A stretch of 64,000 bases of DNA, taken from a virus. Under the pieces are notes generated by a model. That model saw nothing but the letters and a program-made list of their open reading frames with translations. It was not told the origin of the DNA and did not search any database. Made by a program: the position numbers and the translations under genes. How positions within the stretch are numbered: the stretch's first letter is position 1; each line of letters starts with the position of its first letter. Shown piece by piece: positions 6,909 to 14,888 of this stretch. The stretch is taken from positions 1 to 64,000 of the IMG/VR virus record IMGVR_UViG_3300049215_000481; one strand, 5' to 3'.

Positions 6909-8102
6909 ATGGCCAAGGCCACCAAGAAGAAGCTGGCATGGGGTGAGGGCTCCATCAGGCAGCGTGGTAACAGGTTCCAGGTCCGCTGGCGAGAGGGCGG
7001 CACGATGCGCTCGGCGTCCGGCTTCGCCTCCAGGTTCGAGGCCCACGAGGAGCTGGAGCGCATCCACGCCCGCCTGAAGCTCGGGCAGCCTGGCGTCGAG
7101 CCCAAGGCGCCGCCGAAGCCCGCGTCGCGCGAGTTCGCCGACCTGCTCGACGAGTGGATCGACTACCGCGTGAAGCACGACAAACGCATGGCGCTGGAGG
7201 AGAGGTCTCGTTGGGCTCTTCACCTGGCCGTGCCACTGGCGACGCAGACCGTGGACACGGTGACATCGAAATGGGTGAGGAACTTGGCAGTGCAGCTCGT
7301 GAAGCCCGAGGTGGGAGACAAGGCGCCCAACGGGAAGAGGAAGGAGCCCATCTCGGGGCCCACGGCCCAGCGCGTGCTCACGCTGCTCTCGTCGTTCTAC
7401 ACGTGGGCAGTCGACGAGGGCATCGCGACCGACAACCCAGCGCGCGCAGCTCTCCGCCACAAGGACGTGAAGAAGCTGCTCGCTTCGAAGCACGACGGGA
7501 AGATGCAGCCCTACCTGAAGAGCTGGGAGCTGGTGACTGCGTTGTACAACGCACTCGCCCCGCCCTACTCGATCGCCTACCTCATCGGTGCGCGCGCAGG
7601 CCTGCGTCCCGGAGAGGTGGTCGCGCTGCAGTGGTCGGACGTCGACTTCGCCGCCGGCACGCTGCTCGTCGAGCGTCAGGTGCGGTCCGGCAAGCTGGGC
7701 CCGACCAAGGGCGGCAGGGCTCGCACGGTGCCGCTCTCGCCGGCTCTCGCCGAGGTCCTGAAGAAGTGGAAGCCGGCCAAGGCAAGGTCCGGGGACTTGG
7801 TGTGCCCGCCGGCCGTCCGCATGAGGAAGAACGGCAAGCCTGGCGCGCGCTACGGCATGTACCTCGGGCCGAAGAGATTCACCACGGCGCTCGCTGCCGC
7901 GTTCAAGGTGAGCGGCATCGCGCCGGGCACTCTGTACCAGTACGGCAGGCACACGTTCGGCTCGCTCACCGCGCTCGGCGGCGTCTCGACGTGGCGCTTG
8001 AAGGAGTGGATGGGGCACCAGGACATCAGCACGACGGAGCGCTACGTGTCGCTGGTCGGCCAGCAGCTCACGCCTGCGGAACTAGTGGCGCTCGGCGGCT
8101 AG
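6909..8102 (+). CDS. int: Tyrosine recombinase, phage integrase 1
   Basis: 397 residues. A basic N-terminal arm-binding region (MAKATKKKLAW, then SIRQRGNRFQVRW) is followed by a SAM-like core-binding domain and a catalytic domain. The box I arginine is in RAGLRPGEV near residue 232, the box II arginine in YQYGRHTF near 345, and the nucleophile in TTERYV near 379. The box II histidine is replaced by Gln, as also in integrase 2. The gene sits beside the tRNA-Thr attP core, so it is the likely enzyme for that site. Its stop overlaps the stop of the convergent gene. Confidence 0.93.
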   Translation: MAKATKKKLAWGEGSIRQRGNRFQVRWREGGTMRSASGFASRFEAHEELERIHARLKLGQPGVEPKAPPKPASREFADLLDEWIDYRVKHDKRMALEERSRWALHLAVPLATQTVDTVTSKWVRNLAVQLVKPEVGDKAPNGKRKEPISGPTAQRVLTLLSSFYTWAVDEGIATDNPARAALRHKDVKKLLASKHDGKMQPYLKSWELVTALYNALAPPYSIAYLIGARAGLRPGEVVALQWSDVDFAAGTLLVERQVRSGKLGPTKGGRARTVPLSPALAEVLKKWKPAKARSGDLVCPPAVRMRKNGKPGARYGMYLGPKRFTTALAAAFKVSGIAPGTLYQYGRHTFGSLTALGGVSTWRLKEWMGHQDISTTERYVSLVGQQLTPAELVALGG

Positions 8103-8293
8103 TCCTTCATGCAGCCGAAGACGAGGTCGGCCGGAGGCTCCTCGCCGAGTTCCTTCTTCTTCGCCGCGAGCGCTTCGTCAGCCTCTGGCACTCCGCACAT
8201 CACCATCATCACGGCGACGCGGCCCTCCATGTTCCAGCGAGGGTCAGCCTTCGACGAGTACCACCAGCTACCAGACTTTGAGAACATCCCCAT
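8099..8293 (-). CDS. Unknown small protein (64 aa)
   Basis: ATG at 8293 (a second in-frame ATG at 8287) behind GGGAG. Met-rich, tail-to-tail with integrase 1. Function unknown. Confidence 0.55.
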   Translation of the reverse strand: MGMFSKSGSWWYSSKADPRWNMEGRVAVMMVMCGVPEADEALAAKKKELGEEPPADLVFGCMKD

Positions 8294-8302
8294 GTTCGCT
8301 CC

Positions 8303-8533
8303 CTACGTCCTCGGAGCCAGCAGAGCCAGGTTGAAGCGCAGCGTCTTGCCGATGCGCCGGTACGGCACCTGGTCGTTCGCCACGTACCGGAGGAGCGTCC
8401 GCGTGCTTACGCCCATGTGCTCGGCAGCCGCCTTGATGTCGACGAGCGGCTGGTGCGCGGCCATCTTCTCCACAGCAATTCGCAGTTCGCGAATCTCGTC
8501 AGCAAGTGTTTCGAGCGTTACAGCGGCTGCCAT
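8303..8533 (-). CDS. Excisionase/HTH_17-like DNA-binding protein (76 aa)
   Basis: The C-terminal ~45 residues (VDIKAAAEHMGVSTRTLLRY, then VPYRRIGKTLRFN) form the winged HTH typical of excisionases and MerR-like HTH_17 proteins. Its position beside integrase 1 suggests a recombination directionality factor or an early regulator. The start lies 8 bases after an ATCGCTATT element with no Shine-Dalgarno, consistent with a leaderless mRNA. Confidence 0.75.
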   Translation of the reverse strand: MAAAVTLETLADEIRELRIAVEKMAAHQPLVDIKAAAEHMGVSTRTLLRYVANDQVPYRRIGKTLRFNLALLAPRT

Positions 8534-8541
8534 GAAGAGGT

Positions 8542-8550
8542 AATAGCGAT
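8542..8550 (-). promoter_or_regulatory. CGCTAT element before the HTH gene
   Basis: ATCGCTATT, 8 bases before the ATG at 8533. Confidence 0.5.
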
Positions 8551-8645
8551 TGTGCTAAGGTCGATTTCCAATTACTGGAGGTCGGAAGCGACCTGTATCG
8601 CGTCGTCGACGCCATGACGGTAAAGAGATGAACAATCTGCGCAGC

Positions 8646-8654
8646 CGCAATCTA
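8646..8654 (+). promoter_or_regulatory. CGCAATC (late-type) element before glycosyltransferase 1
   Basis: CGCAATCTA, 10 bases before the ATG at 8665; the same type as those preceding the tail genes. Confidence 0.5.
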
Positions 8655-8664
8655 TGGCGGCGCG

Positions 8665-9612
8665 ATGCATCTCAACCATGGAATGAAGAACGACAGCACG
8701 CTCCACGTGATCGGAGTCGTGTCCAACCCGTCGAGGTTCCAGAGCAGGGTCAGGCTCGCGCGTGAGTGGATCGCGCGCATGGAGGCGACGGCGAACGTGC
8801 AGCTCCACCTCGTCGAGACCGCGCACGGCGACCACCACCACGAGGTCACGCGCGACTCGCACGCGAACCACCTGCAGCTCCGCACGGACCATGAGCTGTG
8901 GACCAAGGAGTCGATGATCAACCTCGGCATCTGCCACCTGCTGCCGTCCGACTGGCGGTACGTCGCGTGGGTCGACGCCGACGTCTCGTTCTCGAACCCC
9001 GACTGGGCCATCCAGACGATCCACCAGCTCCAGCGCCGGCACATCGTGCAGCCGTGGAGTGAGTGCGTTGACCTCGGGCCCAAGGGCGAGGCGCTGCAGC
9101 TCCACAGGTCGTTCGCCAGCCGCGTGAACGGCGGCCACAAGCTCCCGCTCAACCCGAAGGACCCGTACGCGTTCGGCCACATGGGCTACGCGACGGCCGC
9201 CACGCGCGAGTTCATCGAGAACACACGCGGTCTCATCGACTGGGCCATCCTCGGTGCCGGCGACTCGCACATGGCCTACGCCACGATCGGCAAGGTGGAC
9301 CACTCCATCAACGGCCGCGCGGCCGAGGGCTACAAGCGCCTCGCCCGCGAGTGGCAGTTCCACGCGCACCGCCTGACCAACGGCCACTGGGGCTACGTGC
9401 CCGGCGTCATCCTGCACCACTGGCACGGCACGAAGAAGAGCCGGCAGTACCAGAGCCGCTGGCAGATCCTCGTGGACCACAAGTTCGACCCGACCGTGGA
9501 CCTCGCCAAGGACTCGCAGGGCCTCTACAAGCTGGTGGGCAAGCCGCACCTTCAGGAGGCCGTGCGCCGCTACTTCGACAGCAGGAACGAGGACTCGGTC
9601 GACACCGAGTAG
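8665..9612 (+). CDS. Phage glycosyltransferase (GT-A type)
   Basis: 315 residues with the nucleotide-sugar metal site VDADVSF near residue 104, a Rossmann-like opening (LHVIGVVSNPSRF) and a C-terminal HHWHGTKKSRQYQSR block typical of phage GT-A enzymes. It probably glycosylates a virion protein, phage DNA or a host surface polymer. The ATG at 8665 is used here; 8683 (MKNDST) is an alternative. Unlike its neighbours it is on the plus strand and follows a CGCAATCTA element of the tail-gene type, suggesting late expression. Confidence 0.8.
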   Translation: MHLNHGMKNDSTLHVIGVVSNPSRFQSRVRLAREWIARMEATANVQLHLVETAHGDHHHEVTRDSHANHLQLRTDHELWTKESMINLGICHLLPSDWRYVAWVDADVSFSNPDWAIQTIHQLQRRHIVQPWSECVDLGPKGEALQLHRSFASRVNGGHKLPLNPKDPYAFGHMGYATAATREFIENTRGLIDWAILGAGDSHMAYATIGKVDHSINGRAAEGYKRLAREWQFHAHRLTNGHWGYVPGVILHHWHGTKKSRQYQSRWQILVDHKFDPTVDLAKDSQGLYKLVGKPHLQEAVRRYFDSRNEDSVDTE

Positions 9613-9613
9613 C

Positions 9614-9796
9614 TCAGCGAGCCCGAGCGGCCAACCCCAGGCACATCCCGAGCACTGCGCGGGCGCGCACACGACCGCGCTCTTCGCGACGCCAGCGCAA
9701 CACGCGCAGGTCGTGGAAGACCGTCCAGTACCACCACGGGATGTCCCCGTAGTCGTTCGCCCAGCGCCTCGGCTGGCCAAGGACCATCACCTTCAT
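9614..9796 (-). CDS. Small conserved phage-type protein (60 aa)
   Basis: ATG at 9796 sharing one base with the upstream TGA. Trp-rich N-terminus (RRWANDYGDIPWWYW) followed by basic DLRVLRWRREE, a layout seen in small phage proteins of unknown role. Confidence 0.6.
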   Translation of the reverse strand: MKVMVLGQPRRWANDYGDIPWWYWTVFHDLRVLRWRREERGRVRARAVLGMCLGLAARAR

Positions 9797-9981
9797 CAGG
9801 GAAGCTCGACAACTACGAAAGGCCAGATGTTCGAGGCGAATGCACGCTCGGCCGTGTCCTCAGCCTCTTCGTACGTGTCGAAGGTCGACACGAAAGTGGT
9901 GCCTTCATCGTCCTGGTCGTGCATGAAGTCCGGGCCGTCCGGCGTGGACCACACGACGGCGTACTTTCCTGAGCACTTCAT
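9796..9981 (-). CDS. Unknown acidic small protein (61 aa)
   Basis: ATG at 9981, which overlaps the stop of an 8-codon open frame starting at 10004 (see next entry). Acidic and strand-rich; no family recognised. Confidence 0.6.
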   Translation of the reverse strand: MKCSGKYAVVWSTPDGPDFMHDQDDEGTTFVSTFDTYEEAEDTAERAFASNIWPFVVVELP

Positions 9982-10004
9982 GACTCGCCCGCGATCGTCT
10001 TCAT
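9980..10004 (-). CDS. Possible 8-residue leader peptide MKTIAGES
   Basis: The ATG at 10004 lies exactly 8 bases after a TTCGCTATC element, the spacing seen at many gene starts. It opens an 8-codon frame whose TGA overlaps the ATG of the 61-aa gene (ATGA). The element thus seems placed for the leader, and the main gene would be reached by termination-reinitiation. Purely sequence-based. Confidence 0.4.
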
Positions 10005-10012
10005 GTGGAGTT

Positions 10013-10021
10013 GATAGCGAA
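10013..10021 (-). promoter_or_regulatory. CGCTAT element
   Basis: TTCGCTATC, 8 bases before the ATG at 10004. Confidence 0.55.
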
Positions 10022-10056
10022 TCTGGCGCACCCGCAGTTCTCGCGTCTTGAGCTTG

Positions 10057-10617
10057 CTACTGCCGCAGCTTGAGCGGCTCGGACTGGCCCGAGGCGAACG
10101 CCTTGTCCGTCTCCGCGTTCGTCACGACCTTGAACTGCGAGAGGTCGATCGTCGGGTAGTGGAACCACATGCCGTAGAAGACGCTGTCGTTTCCCTTGAG
10201 CCCCACCTCGTACTCGCGCTTGATGTCCATGAGCTGGCGCTGGTCGGCGTCGAATCGCGTGCGGCCTGCTTCGATGGCGGTCTCGATCTTCGCGTACAGG
10301 CTGGAGTCGAAGTTCGGGTTGTGCTCCTGGATGAACTGGAACACGGCCTCCGAGCCGTCGGCGCCGTAGCGGCCCTTCATCGAGGCTTCGGTGACCTTCA
10401 CGAGGTCGTCGCGGTACATCTCGGGGACCTGGGCCAGCTCGCGGACCACGTTGATGTGGGTGGCCAGCGACGACTTGTTGGACTCCTCCTGCGCTTGGAG
10501 CCGGGCCTCCAGTGCGACGCACTCCTGGCGGTATGAGAAGGCCCCGCTGACGTAGGTGATCCCCAGCACGACTGCGATGATGCCGACTCCGAGCAAGATT
10601 CCGTTCTTCGTGTTCAT
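10057..10617 (-). CDS. LemA-like membrane-anchored protein (186 aa)
   Basis: ATG at 10617 behind GGAAAGG. One N-terminal transmembrane helix is followed by a long helical domain with the LemA-type pattern VRELAQVPEMYRDDLVKV, GRYGADGSEAVFQF, NPNFDSSLY. It probably lies in the inner membrane with its helices outside. The upstream gene encodes a TPM-like membrane protein; LemA and TPM-domain proteins are often neighbours in bacteria. Role in the phage unknown. Confidence 0.75.
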   Translation of the reverse strand: MNTKNGILLGVGIIAVVLGITYVSGAFSYRQECVALEARLQAQEESNKSSLATHINVVRELAQVPEMYRDDLVKVTEASMKGRYGADGSEAVFQFIQEHNPNFDSSLYAKIETAIEAGRTRFDADQRQLMDIKREYEVGLKGNDSVFYGMWFHYPTIDLSQFKVVTNAETDKAFASGQSEPLKLRQ

Positions 10618-10643
10618 AGCCTCGATCCTTTCCTTGGTTGAGT

Positions 10644-11744
10644 TCAGTAGCGCCGCCGAGTGCGGTACCAGTTTGAGAAGTCTCGCGGCTCCTCGCCGAA
10701 GACGTCGTTCTTGTAGAAGGCGATCGTCATGCCCAGCGACAGCAGGACGCCGAGGACGAGCAAGATGGTTGTCGCCGTGGACGAAGGCTCGATCGTGGAC
10801 TTCAGGTAGTCGAAGTCGTGCCAGGGCCGGCGCACCCAGTCGGCGCTCGCGTTCGTCTCGATGATGTTGAGCACCTTGTCGAGGTCGAAGGCAGGCAGGG
10901 CCTGGATCTGGTCGCGGATGTTGATGCCCATCGCGTCGCTCTTCGACCAGGTCATGACGTCGGCCCACCCGATGGCTGGCGGATTCGGCACGCCGATGAT
11001 GACGACGAGGTCGTTCTTCTTGCCGCCCAGCCAGTGCTCCCTCAGCGCCTCCTTGAACTCGCGGTCGCCTGACTTCGTGAGCACCACGATCACGTCAAGC
11101 TGCTTCTTCTTGCCCAAGCGCCCGTTCATCTCGGCCAGCAGGCGGTTCGCTTCAGCGCCACCGCCGATGAACTTGTCAGCGCGGTAGTAGTCGTAGACGC
11201 GCGGGTACTCGGGGAGCTTCCCCTTCCACTTCTCCTCCAGGCCCTGGCGCCTCAGCACGGAGTCTGGGTTGCCCTTGATGTAGTTGGTGAAGGAGTGCTC
11301 CACCGACGTGGGTTCACCGAGAACGATCTGGTTCCAGCGCTCGGGCGGCGACGAGTGCGGGCTGTTGCACCCGTCGTGGAAGATGCTCTCGTCGTTGGAC
11401 GATGTCGCGTCCCAGCTCAGGTCGTAGCTGTGCTCGTAGCACGTCATGCAGCAGTACGAGGAGCAGGTCGTGTTCCCCTTCGAGTCCGTGGTGCACGACT
11501 GGCACGTCATGCAGCAGTACGGGTGGCAGCAGCTGACCTCGTTCTGCGTCTTGGTCGCGACCACACCGTTCCAGTGCTCGACGTCGCTCGACCTGTTGCA
11601 GAGCGCGATGGCGTAGCCGACTCCAACAACCAGCAGGACGACGGCCTCCTGCAGCAGGAACTCCTTCAGCGTGATCTTGCCCTTGCCGAAGATGAGGCCC
11701 GCGAGGCCGATGAGGAGCGGAACGAGGAAGAGGAGGAAGAGCAT
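10644..11744 (-). CDS. Conserved phage membrane protein with Cys-rich and TPM-like domains (366 aa)
   Basis: Start at the ATG at 11744; the frame to 11918 reads the neighbour out of frame. Two N-terminal hydrophobic helices are followed by a cysteine-rich segment (CCHPYCCMTCQSC and CCMTCYEHSYD), a TPM-like alpha/beta region (KKKQLDVIVVLTKSG, KKNDLVVIIGV) and a C-terminal transmembrane helix. I recognise it as a conserved large-phage protein found with LemA-like partners. An AAGGAG lies 20 bases upstream, too far for a normal Shine-Dalgarno. Confidence 0.75.
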   Translation of the reverse strand: MLFLLFLVPLLIGLAGLIFGKGKITLKEFLLQEAVVLLVVGVGYAIALCNRSSDVEHWNGVVATKTQNEVSCCHPYCCMTCQSCTTDSKGNTTCSSYCCMTCYEHSYDLSWDATSSNDESIFHDGCNSPHSSPPERWNQIVLGEPTSVEHSFTNYIKGNPDSVLRRQGLEEKWKGKLPEYPRVYDYYRADKFIGGGAEANRLLAEMNGRLGKKKQLDVIVVLTKSGDREFKEALREHWLGGKKNDLVVIIGVPNPPAIGWADVMTWSKSDAMGINIRDQIQALPAFDLDKVLNIIETNASADWVRRPWHDFDYLKSTIEPSSTATTILLVLGVLLSLGMTIAFYKNDVFGEEPRDFSNWYRTRRRY

Positions 11745-12031
11745 GTTGATGTGGCGACCCGCGACTCCTTGAACGTGTCGATCTTCACGATGAACGCGGT
11801 GCCGTGCCCGAACACCCGTCTGAGGGTCTCCATGGCCGTGATGGCGGCGTCCACAGCGTCTTGGGCTGTTACGGTGAAGGCCACGGAGTCTTGACCGGTG
11901 GCGGTCACCTCCTCGCACCCACCTTCATGCAGTCTTCTGCCCACCAGGTAAGAGTTAACGTGCTGGATGTGAAGCGAGACTCTGAAGTCCTCTGTCATCA
12001 GCTCGCGGTCGATGGTTTTTGTTGCACCCAC
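11666..12031 (-). CDS. Unknown protein (121 aa) overlapping the next gene
   Basis: GTG start at 12031 with AAGGAG 8-9 bases upstream. The first ~95 residues look like a normal small alpha/beta protein. The last ~25 (Ser/Arg-rich) come from reading the following gene in another frame, so the true product may be shorter or the end frameshifted. Confidence 0.55.
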   Translation of the reverse strand: MGATKTIDRELMTEDFRVSLHIQHVNSYLVGRRLHEGGCEEVTATGQDSVAFTVTAQDAVDAAITAMETLRRVFGHGTAFIVKIDTFKESRVATSTCSSSSSSFRSSSASRASSSARARSR

Positions 12032-12051
12032 GTGTTGCCGCTCCTTCCAAT

Positions 12052-12338
12052 CCCCCCCACCACGGGAACAGGCGTCCTAGCTTTAAGCATTTTGGGAGTG
12101 TCAATAAGGGAAACCCATGGTTCGTGTCAGCCGTCGTCAACCATAGCTGTTTCCGTTTTGTAACAGAATGCGTCTTGTTGTCGCAGCCGGGCTTACTCAA
12201 TAACAACGGTGAGTTAGCGGCGCTTAGAGAAGTATAAGTCCTACGGGGCGTGCCCCTACGGGCAGCACTCCCGATGTCGACGCACGGCCTGCCCGATGGG
12301 TCTTAGTGGGCTGGCCGGCGCTCCAGGTTGCTGGTGGT
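12052..12338. promoter_or_regulatory. Intergenic region with a TTGACA box
   Basis: About 290 bases, less GC-rich than the surroundings. On the minus strand a consensus TTGACA (12104-12099) lies upstream of the GTG gene at 12031, but the expected -10 position holds only GCTAGG. TTGTAACAGA near 12160 resembles the GTTACAG/CTGTAAC half-sites elsewhere. No gene seen. Confidence 0.35.
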
Positions 12339-12609
12339 TCACGTTCCAACATGCCCCAGTGAACTCAGGCACTTCGGGCAGGTGACCTGGGCGGGGTCGG
12401 TCGACGTGACGATGCGCGCGACGCCGCGGGCCCGCCAGCTCCGCCGCCGGCACTTCGCGTCACCAGGGCGCGCGACCGTCCTGAACTCGGCTAGGCCCAT
12501 CTCGACCAGGATGTTCTGCACCCGCGCGCTGCTTCCCGAACGTCGGCTGAGGCTCCTGCGCGCACTCCTGCAGGCGCCTGAGCTGAGCCTGCGAGATCGA
12601 CTCGATCAT
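12339..12609 (-). pseudogene. Frameshifted winged-helix/zinc small protein
   Basis: An ATG at 12609 (ATGA overlap with the upstream gene) opens MIESISQAQLRRLQEC...QPTFGKQRA. The natural continuation (VQNILVEMGLAEFRTV, then CPKCLSSLGHV) lies in the next frame. A single extra base in a GGG run near 12521 would explain it. A GTG at 12521 could also start the second part independently. The joined product resembles a short winged helix plus CxxC. Confidence 0.5.
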
Positions 12610-12884
12610 TCCGACTCCCTCTCGTACCAGGGGCCAGCGTCGGGGTTCTTGTACACGTCGACGTCGAAGCGTTTCAGGCCCTTCCAGGGCTTCGACTGGC
12701 AGCCGCAGCTCCTCGTCCGGCCGCGCCGCAGGTACTGGCCCACGACCTCCTTCTCCTTGCCGCACACGCACTTGCAGCGCCAGAGCTGCTTGCGCTTGCT
12801 GCCCACGAGCTTGCGCTCAGTGGGGCCGAGAACGACGAGGTGTCCGAAGCGCTTCCCGGTCAGGTCTTCGAGTTGGTTGGTCAT
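12606..12884 (-). CDS. Zinc-binding domain protein related to HNH-endonuclease N-termini (92 aa)
   Basis: ATG at 12884. The pattern LTGKRFGHLVVLGPT, WRCKCVCGKEKEVVG, RRGRTRSCGCQ is the small zinc-binding module that begins many phage HNH homing endonucleases, including those at 34053 and 59826 here. No HNH nuclease motif follows, so it is a stand-alone module or a remnant. Confidence 0.7.
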   Translation of the reverse strand: MTNQLEDLTGKRFGHLVVLGPTERKLVGSKRKQLWRCKCVCGKEKEVVGQYLRRGRTRSCGCQSKPWKGLKRFDVDVYKNPDAGPWYERESE

Positions 12885-13282
12885 CCCATCAGCCCCCAGA
12901 TTGCAGCCTCGATGCAGAGCGCCGCCCAGCACCAGTTCTGAAGCCGGCTCACGACTGCGCTCCGAACGTCTGGCGGAAGCCGTCGAGCGCGAACACCTTG
13001 CAGACGGACTCGGACGGGATCGCCTTCACGAGCGCGAGCGCCCAGGCCTTGTCCCGAGCCTCGCGAGCCCGCTGCAGCAGCGGCAGGAAGTGGTCCTGCA
13101 GCGCCTTCTCCGCAGCGTCGTACGCGACCCGAGCCGCCGCGGACGATGATGACCCGCTTGCGCTCGTACGTGGTACGCGAGATGTCGACCACCACCCGCG
13201 ATCCGTCCTCGTCGGAGATCACTGTGACGACCGGCTCGTCGTGCCTGACCTCGTAGGTGTCTGTGTTGTCGTTGTGGACCAT
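12881..13282 (-). pseudogene. Apparently frameshifted small phage gene plus a 23-codon hydrophobic peptide
   Basis: The ATG at 13282 opens a plausible start (MVHNDNTDTYEVRHDEPVVT). From about 13150 the coding-looking sequence moves to another frame (YDAAEKALQDHFLPLLQRAR, then FALDGFRQTFG) and ends at a TGA near 12952. That stop overlaps a GTG opening a 23-residue hydrophobic peptide in the first frame, which runs to 12881. I read this as one gene split by an indel, followed by a tiny coupled membrane peptide. Confidence 0.45.
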
Positions 13283-13285
13283 GTT

Positions 13286-13612
13286 CTACTTCCCCACCCG
13301 CGCGCTGTAGACGCTCTCGTACGAGAAGAGCGGGACCATGTGCGTCACGATGACGCTGCCCGGCCGCGTGGTGCTCTCGTACGAGTTCTGCTCACAGTCG
13401 GCGTAGCGCTCGACGCGGACGACGCCGCTCCTCGCCTTGAACGTGGCCAGGTCCGCGTCCGCCAGCGCCTTGAGCTGCTTGGGCTCCAGGACGGTGCCGT
13501 GGTCGTACACGTGGTTCTCGCCCGACGTGCGCTTCACCAGCCGGTTGCGGCCGTACAGCCCCTCGAAGATGACCCGGTAGATGGTGACCTGCTTGCGGAT
13601 GCTGTTTTCCAT
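13286..13612 (-). CDS. Unknown protein (108 aa)
   Basis: Starts at the ATG at 13612 (MENSIRKQ). Strand-rich, no recognised domain. Upstream lie a TTGAAA box and the GTTACAG palindrome. Confidence 0.65.
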   Translation of the reverse strand: MENSIRKQVTIYRVIFEGLYGRNRLVKRTSGENHVYDHGTVLEPKQLKALADADLATFKARSGVVRVERYADCEQNSYESTTRPGSVIVTHMVPLFSYESVYSARVGK

Positions 13613-13650
13613 GCCCCGATCAGTACACCCGCGATTACCCACTTTCAAGA

Positions 13651-13998
13651 TCATTTTCTATCTGTGTTACAGATCGCTGTAACGCTTTGGCTTTCCGGCG
13701 GGCGCGAGTCAGTCAGCCCGGTAGTTCGCGCACGACGGGTTCGTGCACTCGACCGTCCTGGCCATGATGAGCGCGTCAGCTCATGCTCGTGACCACAGCG
13801 CTGGTTCAAGTTCTTGATGGCGCGCTCGTAGAACGAAGGCCCGCCTTCGACGTCCCACTTCTCCCAAGCGCCCGCCCCACGCGCCCCCGTATCGAGGCAG
13901 TAGGCTTCCAGACGCGCCTCCTTGTACCGGTAGTCGTCAGGGCCAGAGATGGGTGAGGCAGGCTGCTGCGAACCGTCCAGGATGCACTCGTGCTTCAT
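13651..13998 (-). CDS. Unknown protein, probably frameshifted near its C-terminus
   Basis: ATG at 13998. Sequence up to about residue 70 (RCGHEHEL) looks genuine. The next frame then offers a zinc-like ending, MARTVECTNPSCANYRAD with a stop near 13711. A one-base shift would give CxxH plus CxxxxC, a plausible small zinc ribbon. Confidence 0.5.
   Translation of the reverse strand: MKHECILDGSQQPASPISGPDDYRYKEARLEAYCLDTGARGAGAWEKWDVEGGPSFYERAIKNLNQRCGHEHELTRSSWPGRSSARTRRARTTGLTDSRPPESQSVTAICNTDRK
13666..13683. promoter_or_regulatory. Palindrome GTTACAG-N4-CTGTAAC
   Basis: Same 7-bp half-sites as upstream of integrase 1. It lies in the promoter region of the 13612 gene and inside the 3' end of the frame that runs to 13651. 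Confidence 0.35.
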
Positions 13999-14297
13999 GA
14001 CCTAGAGAGCCACAGGTCCTCGCGAACTCCGTACGCGATCGCGTCCCAGCTCTGCTCTGCTGCCCTCCGCCGGTTGGCCATGATGCGGTCCTTGACGATC
14101 CTCCTGATCTCGCTGAAGCCACGGGATTCATCGGGCGTCAACTCGGCCCGGTCGTACATGTGCTTGTACCGAGCCAGCGCCATGAGCTGTTCGTCTTTGA
14201 GAACACTCAGACAATCCGGCCCCACCGGGCCCAGGTCGTCGGGTAGGTCCAAGAACTCGACCAGGTCTTCTCTCGTGACTCGCTTGTTTTCGCTCAT
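13995..14297 (-). CDS. Unknown helical protein (100 aa)
   Basis: ATG at 14297 lies 8 bases after TTCGCTATC and has no Shine-Dalgarno. Predicted helical and acidic in its first half, basic in its second. Stop overlaps the next start. Confidence 0.65.
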   Translation of the reverse strand: MSENKRVTREDLVEFLDLPDDLGPVGPDCLSVLKDEQLMALARYKHMYDRAELTPDESRGFSEIRRIVKDRIMANRRRAAEQSWDAIAYGVREDLWLSRS

Positions 14298-14305
14298 GGA
14301 GCGCA

Positions 14306-14314
14306 GATAGCGAA
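14306..14314 (-). promoter_or_regulatory. CGCTAT element
   Basis: TTCGCTATC, 8 bases before the ATG at 14297. Confidence 0.55.
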
Positions 14315-14319
14315 TCGGC

Positions 14320-14796
14320 TCAGGGCTGCCCGTAGTCGTACGCGACAGGCATCCCACCACGACCTACACCGACCTGGTTCGCGTCGATCGCGCTCACCCA
14401 CTTGTTCTGCCGCCTGTCCACGAACCCGTGCACGTCGACCTTCTCCACCACCAGCACACCAGACGGGGCCATCCTGCAGCGAGCAAGCTTCTCGGGCCCG
14501 AAGTCCTCGAACAGCTTCCGCAACTGAGGCCAGCCCTCTCGCGACCTCTTCGCCTCACTCTCGTTCGATTCGAGGCCCGCCGCGTTCTTGGGCACCTTGT
14601 ACACGTGACGCCCGTTCCTGCTCATGAACGTGACCCTCATCCCGCCGTAGCCGACAGCACGCAGACCGGAGTCGAACAACCCCTTGGCGATCTTCACGAA
14701 CCGCTCCTCGGTCCTGAACTCGTCCACCTCGCGGTCGTAGAACTCCATCCCGTCCACGACCTCGTTCCAGCTCATTCGCTCCCGGTGGATGCACAT
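14320..14796 (-). CDS. Unknown protein with a faint kinase-like pattern (158 aa)
   Basis: The ATG at 14796 (MCIHRERM) is chosen because it lies exactly 8 bases after an ATCGCTATC element; the frame opens earlier at 14850. VGYGGMRVTFMS, HVYKVPKN and ESEAKR recall a glycine loop, a lysine strand and a glutamate helix of protein-kinase-like folds. The family is not identified and catalytic residues are not evident. Confidence 0.6.
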   Translation of the reverse strand: MCIHRERMSWNEVVDGMEFYDREVDEFRTEERFVKIAKGLFDSGLRAVGYGGMRVTFMSRNGRHVYKVPKNAAGLESNESEAKRSREGWPQLRKLFEDFGPEKLARCRMAPSGVLVVEKVDVHGFVDRRQNKWVSAIDANQVGVGRGGMPVAYDYGQP

Positions 14797-14804
14797 GTGG
14801 AACC

Positions 14805-14813
14805 GATAGCGAT
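14805..14813 (-). promoter_or_regulatory. CGCTAT element
   Basis: ATCGCTATC, 8 bases before the ATG at 14796. Confidence 0.5.
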
Positions 14814-14888
14814 TCCAACTCCACAGCTCATCACACAGCGACGTTCTCACCTCCCAACACCCATTTGCCCACCCTCACCGATCGCCTC

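Noticed and set aside
12256-12453. A 65-codon minus-strand frame
   Set aside because: Overlaps the better-supported CPKC-containing frame and has Arg/Pro/His bias.
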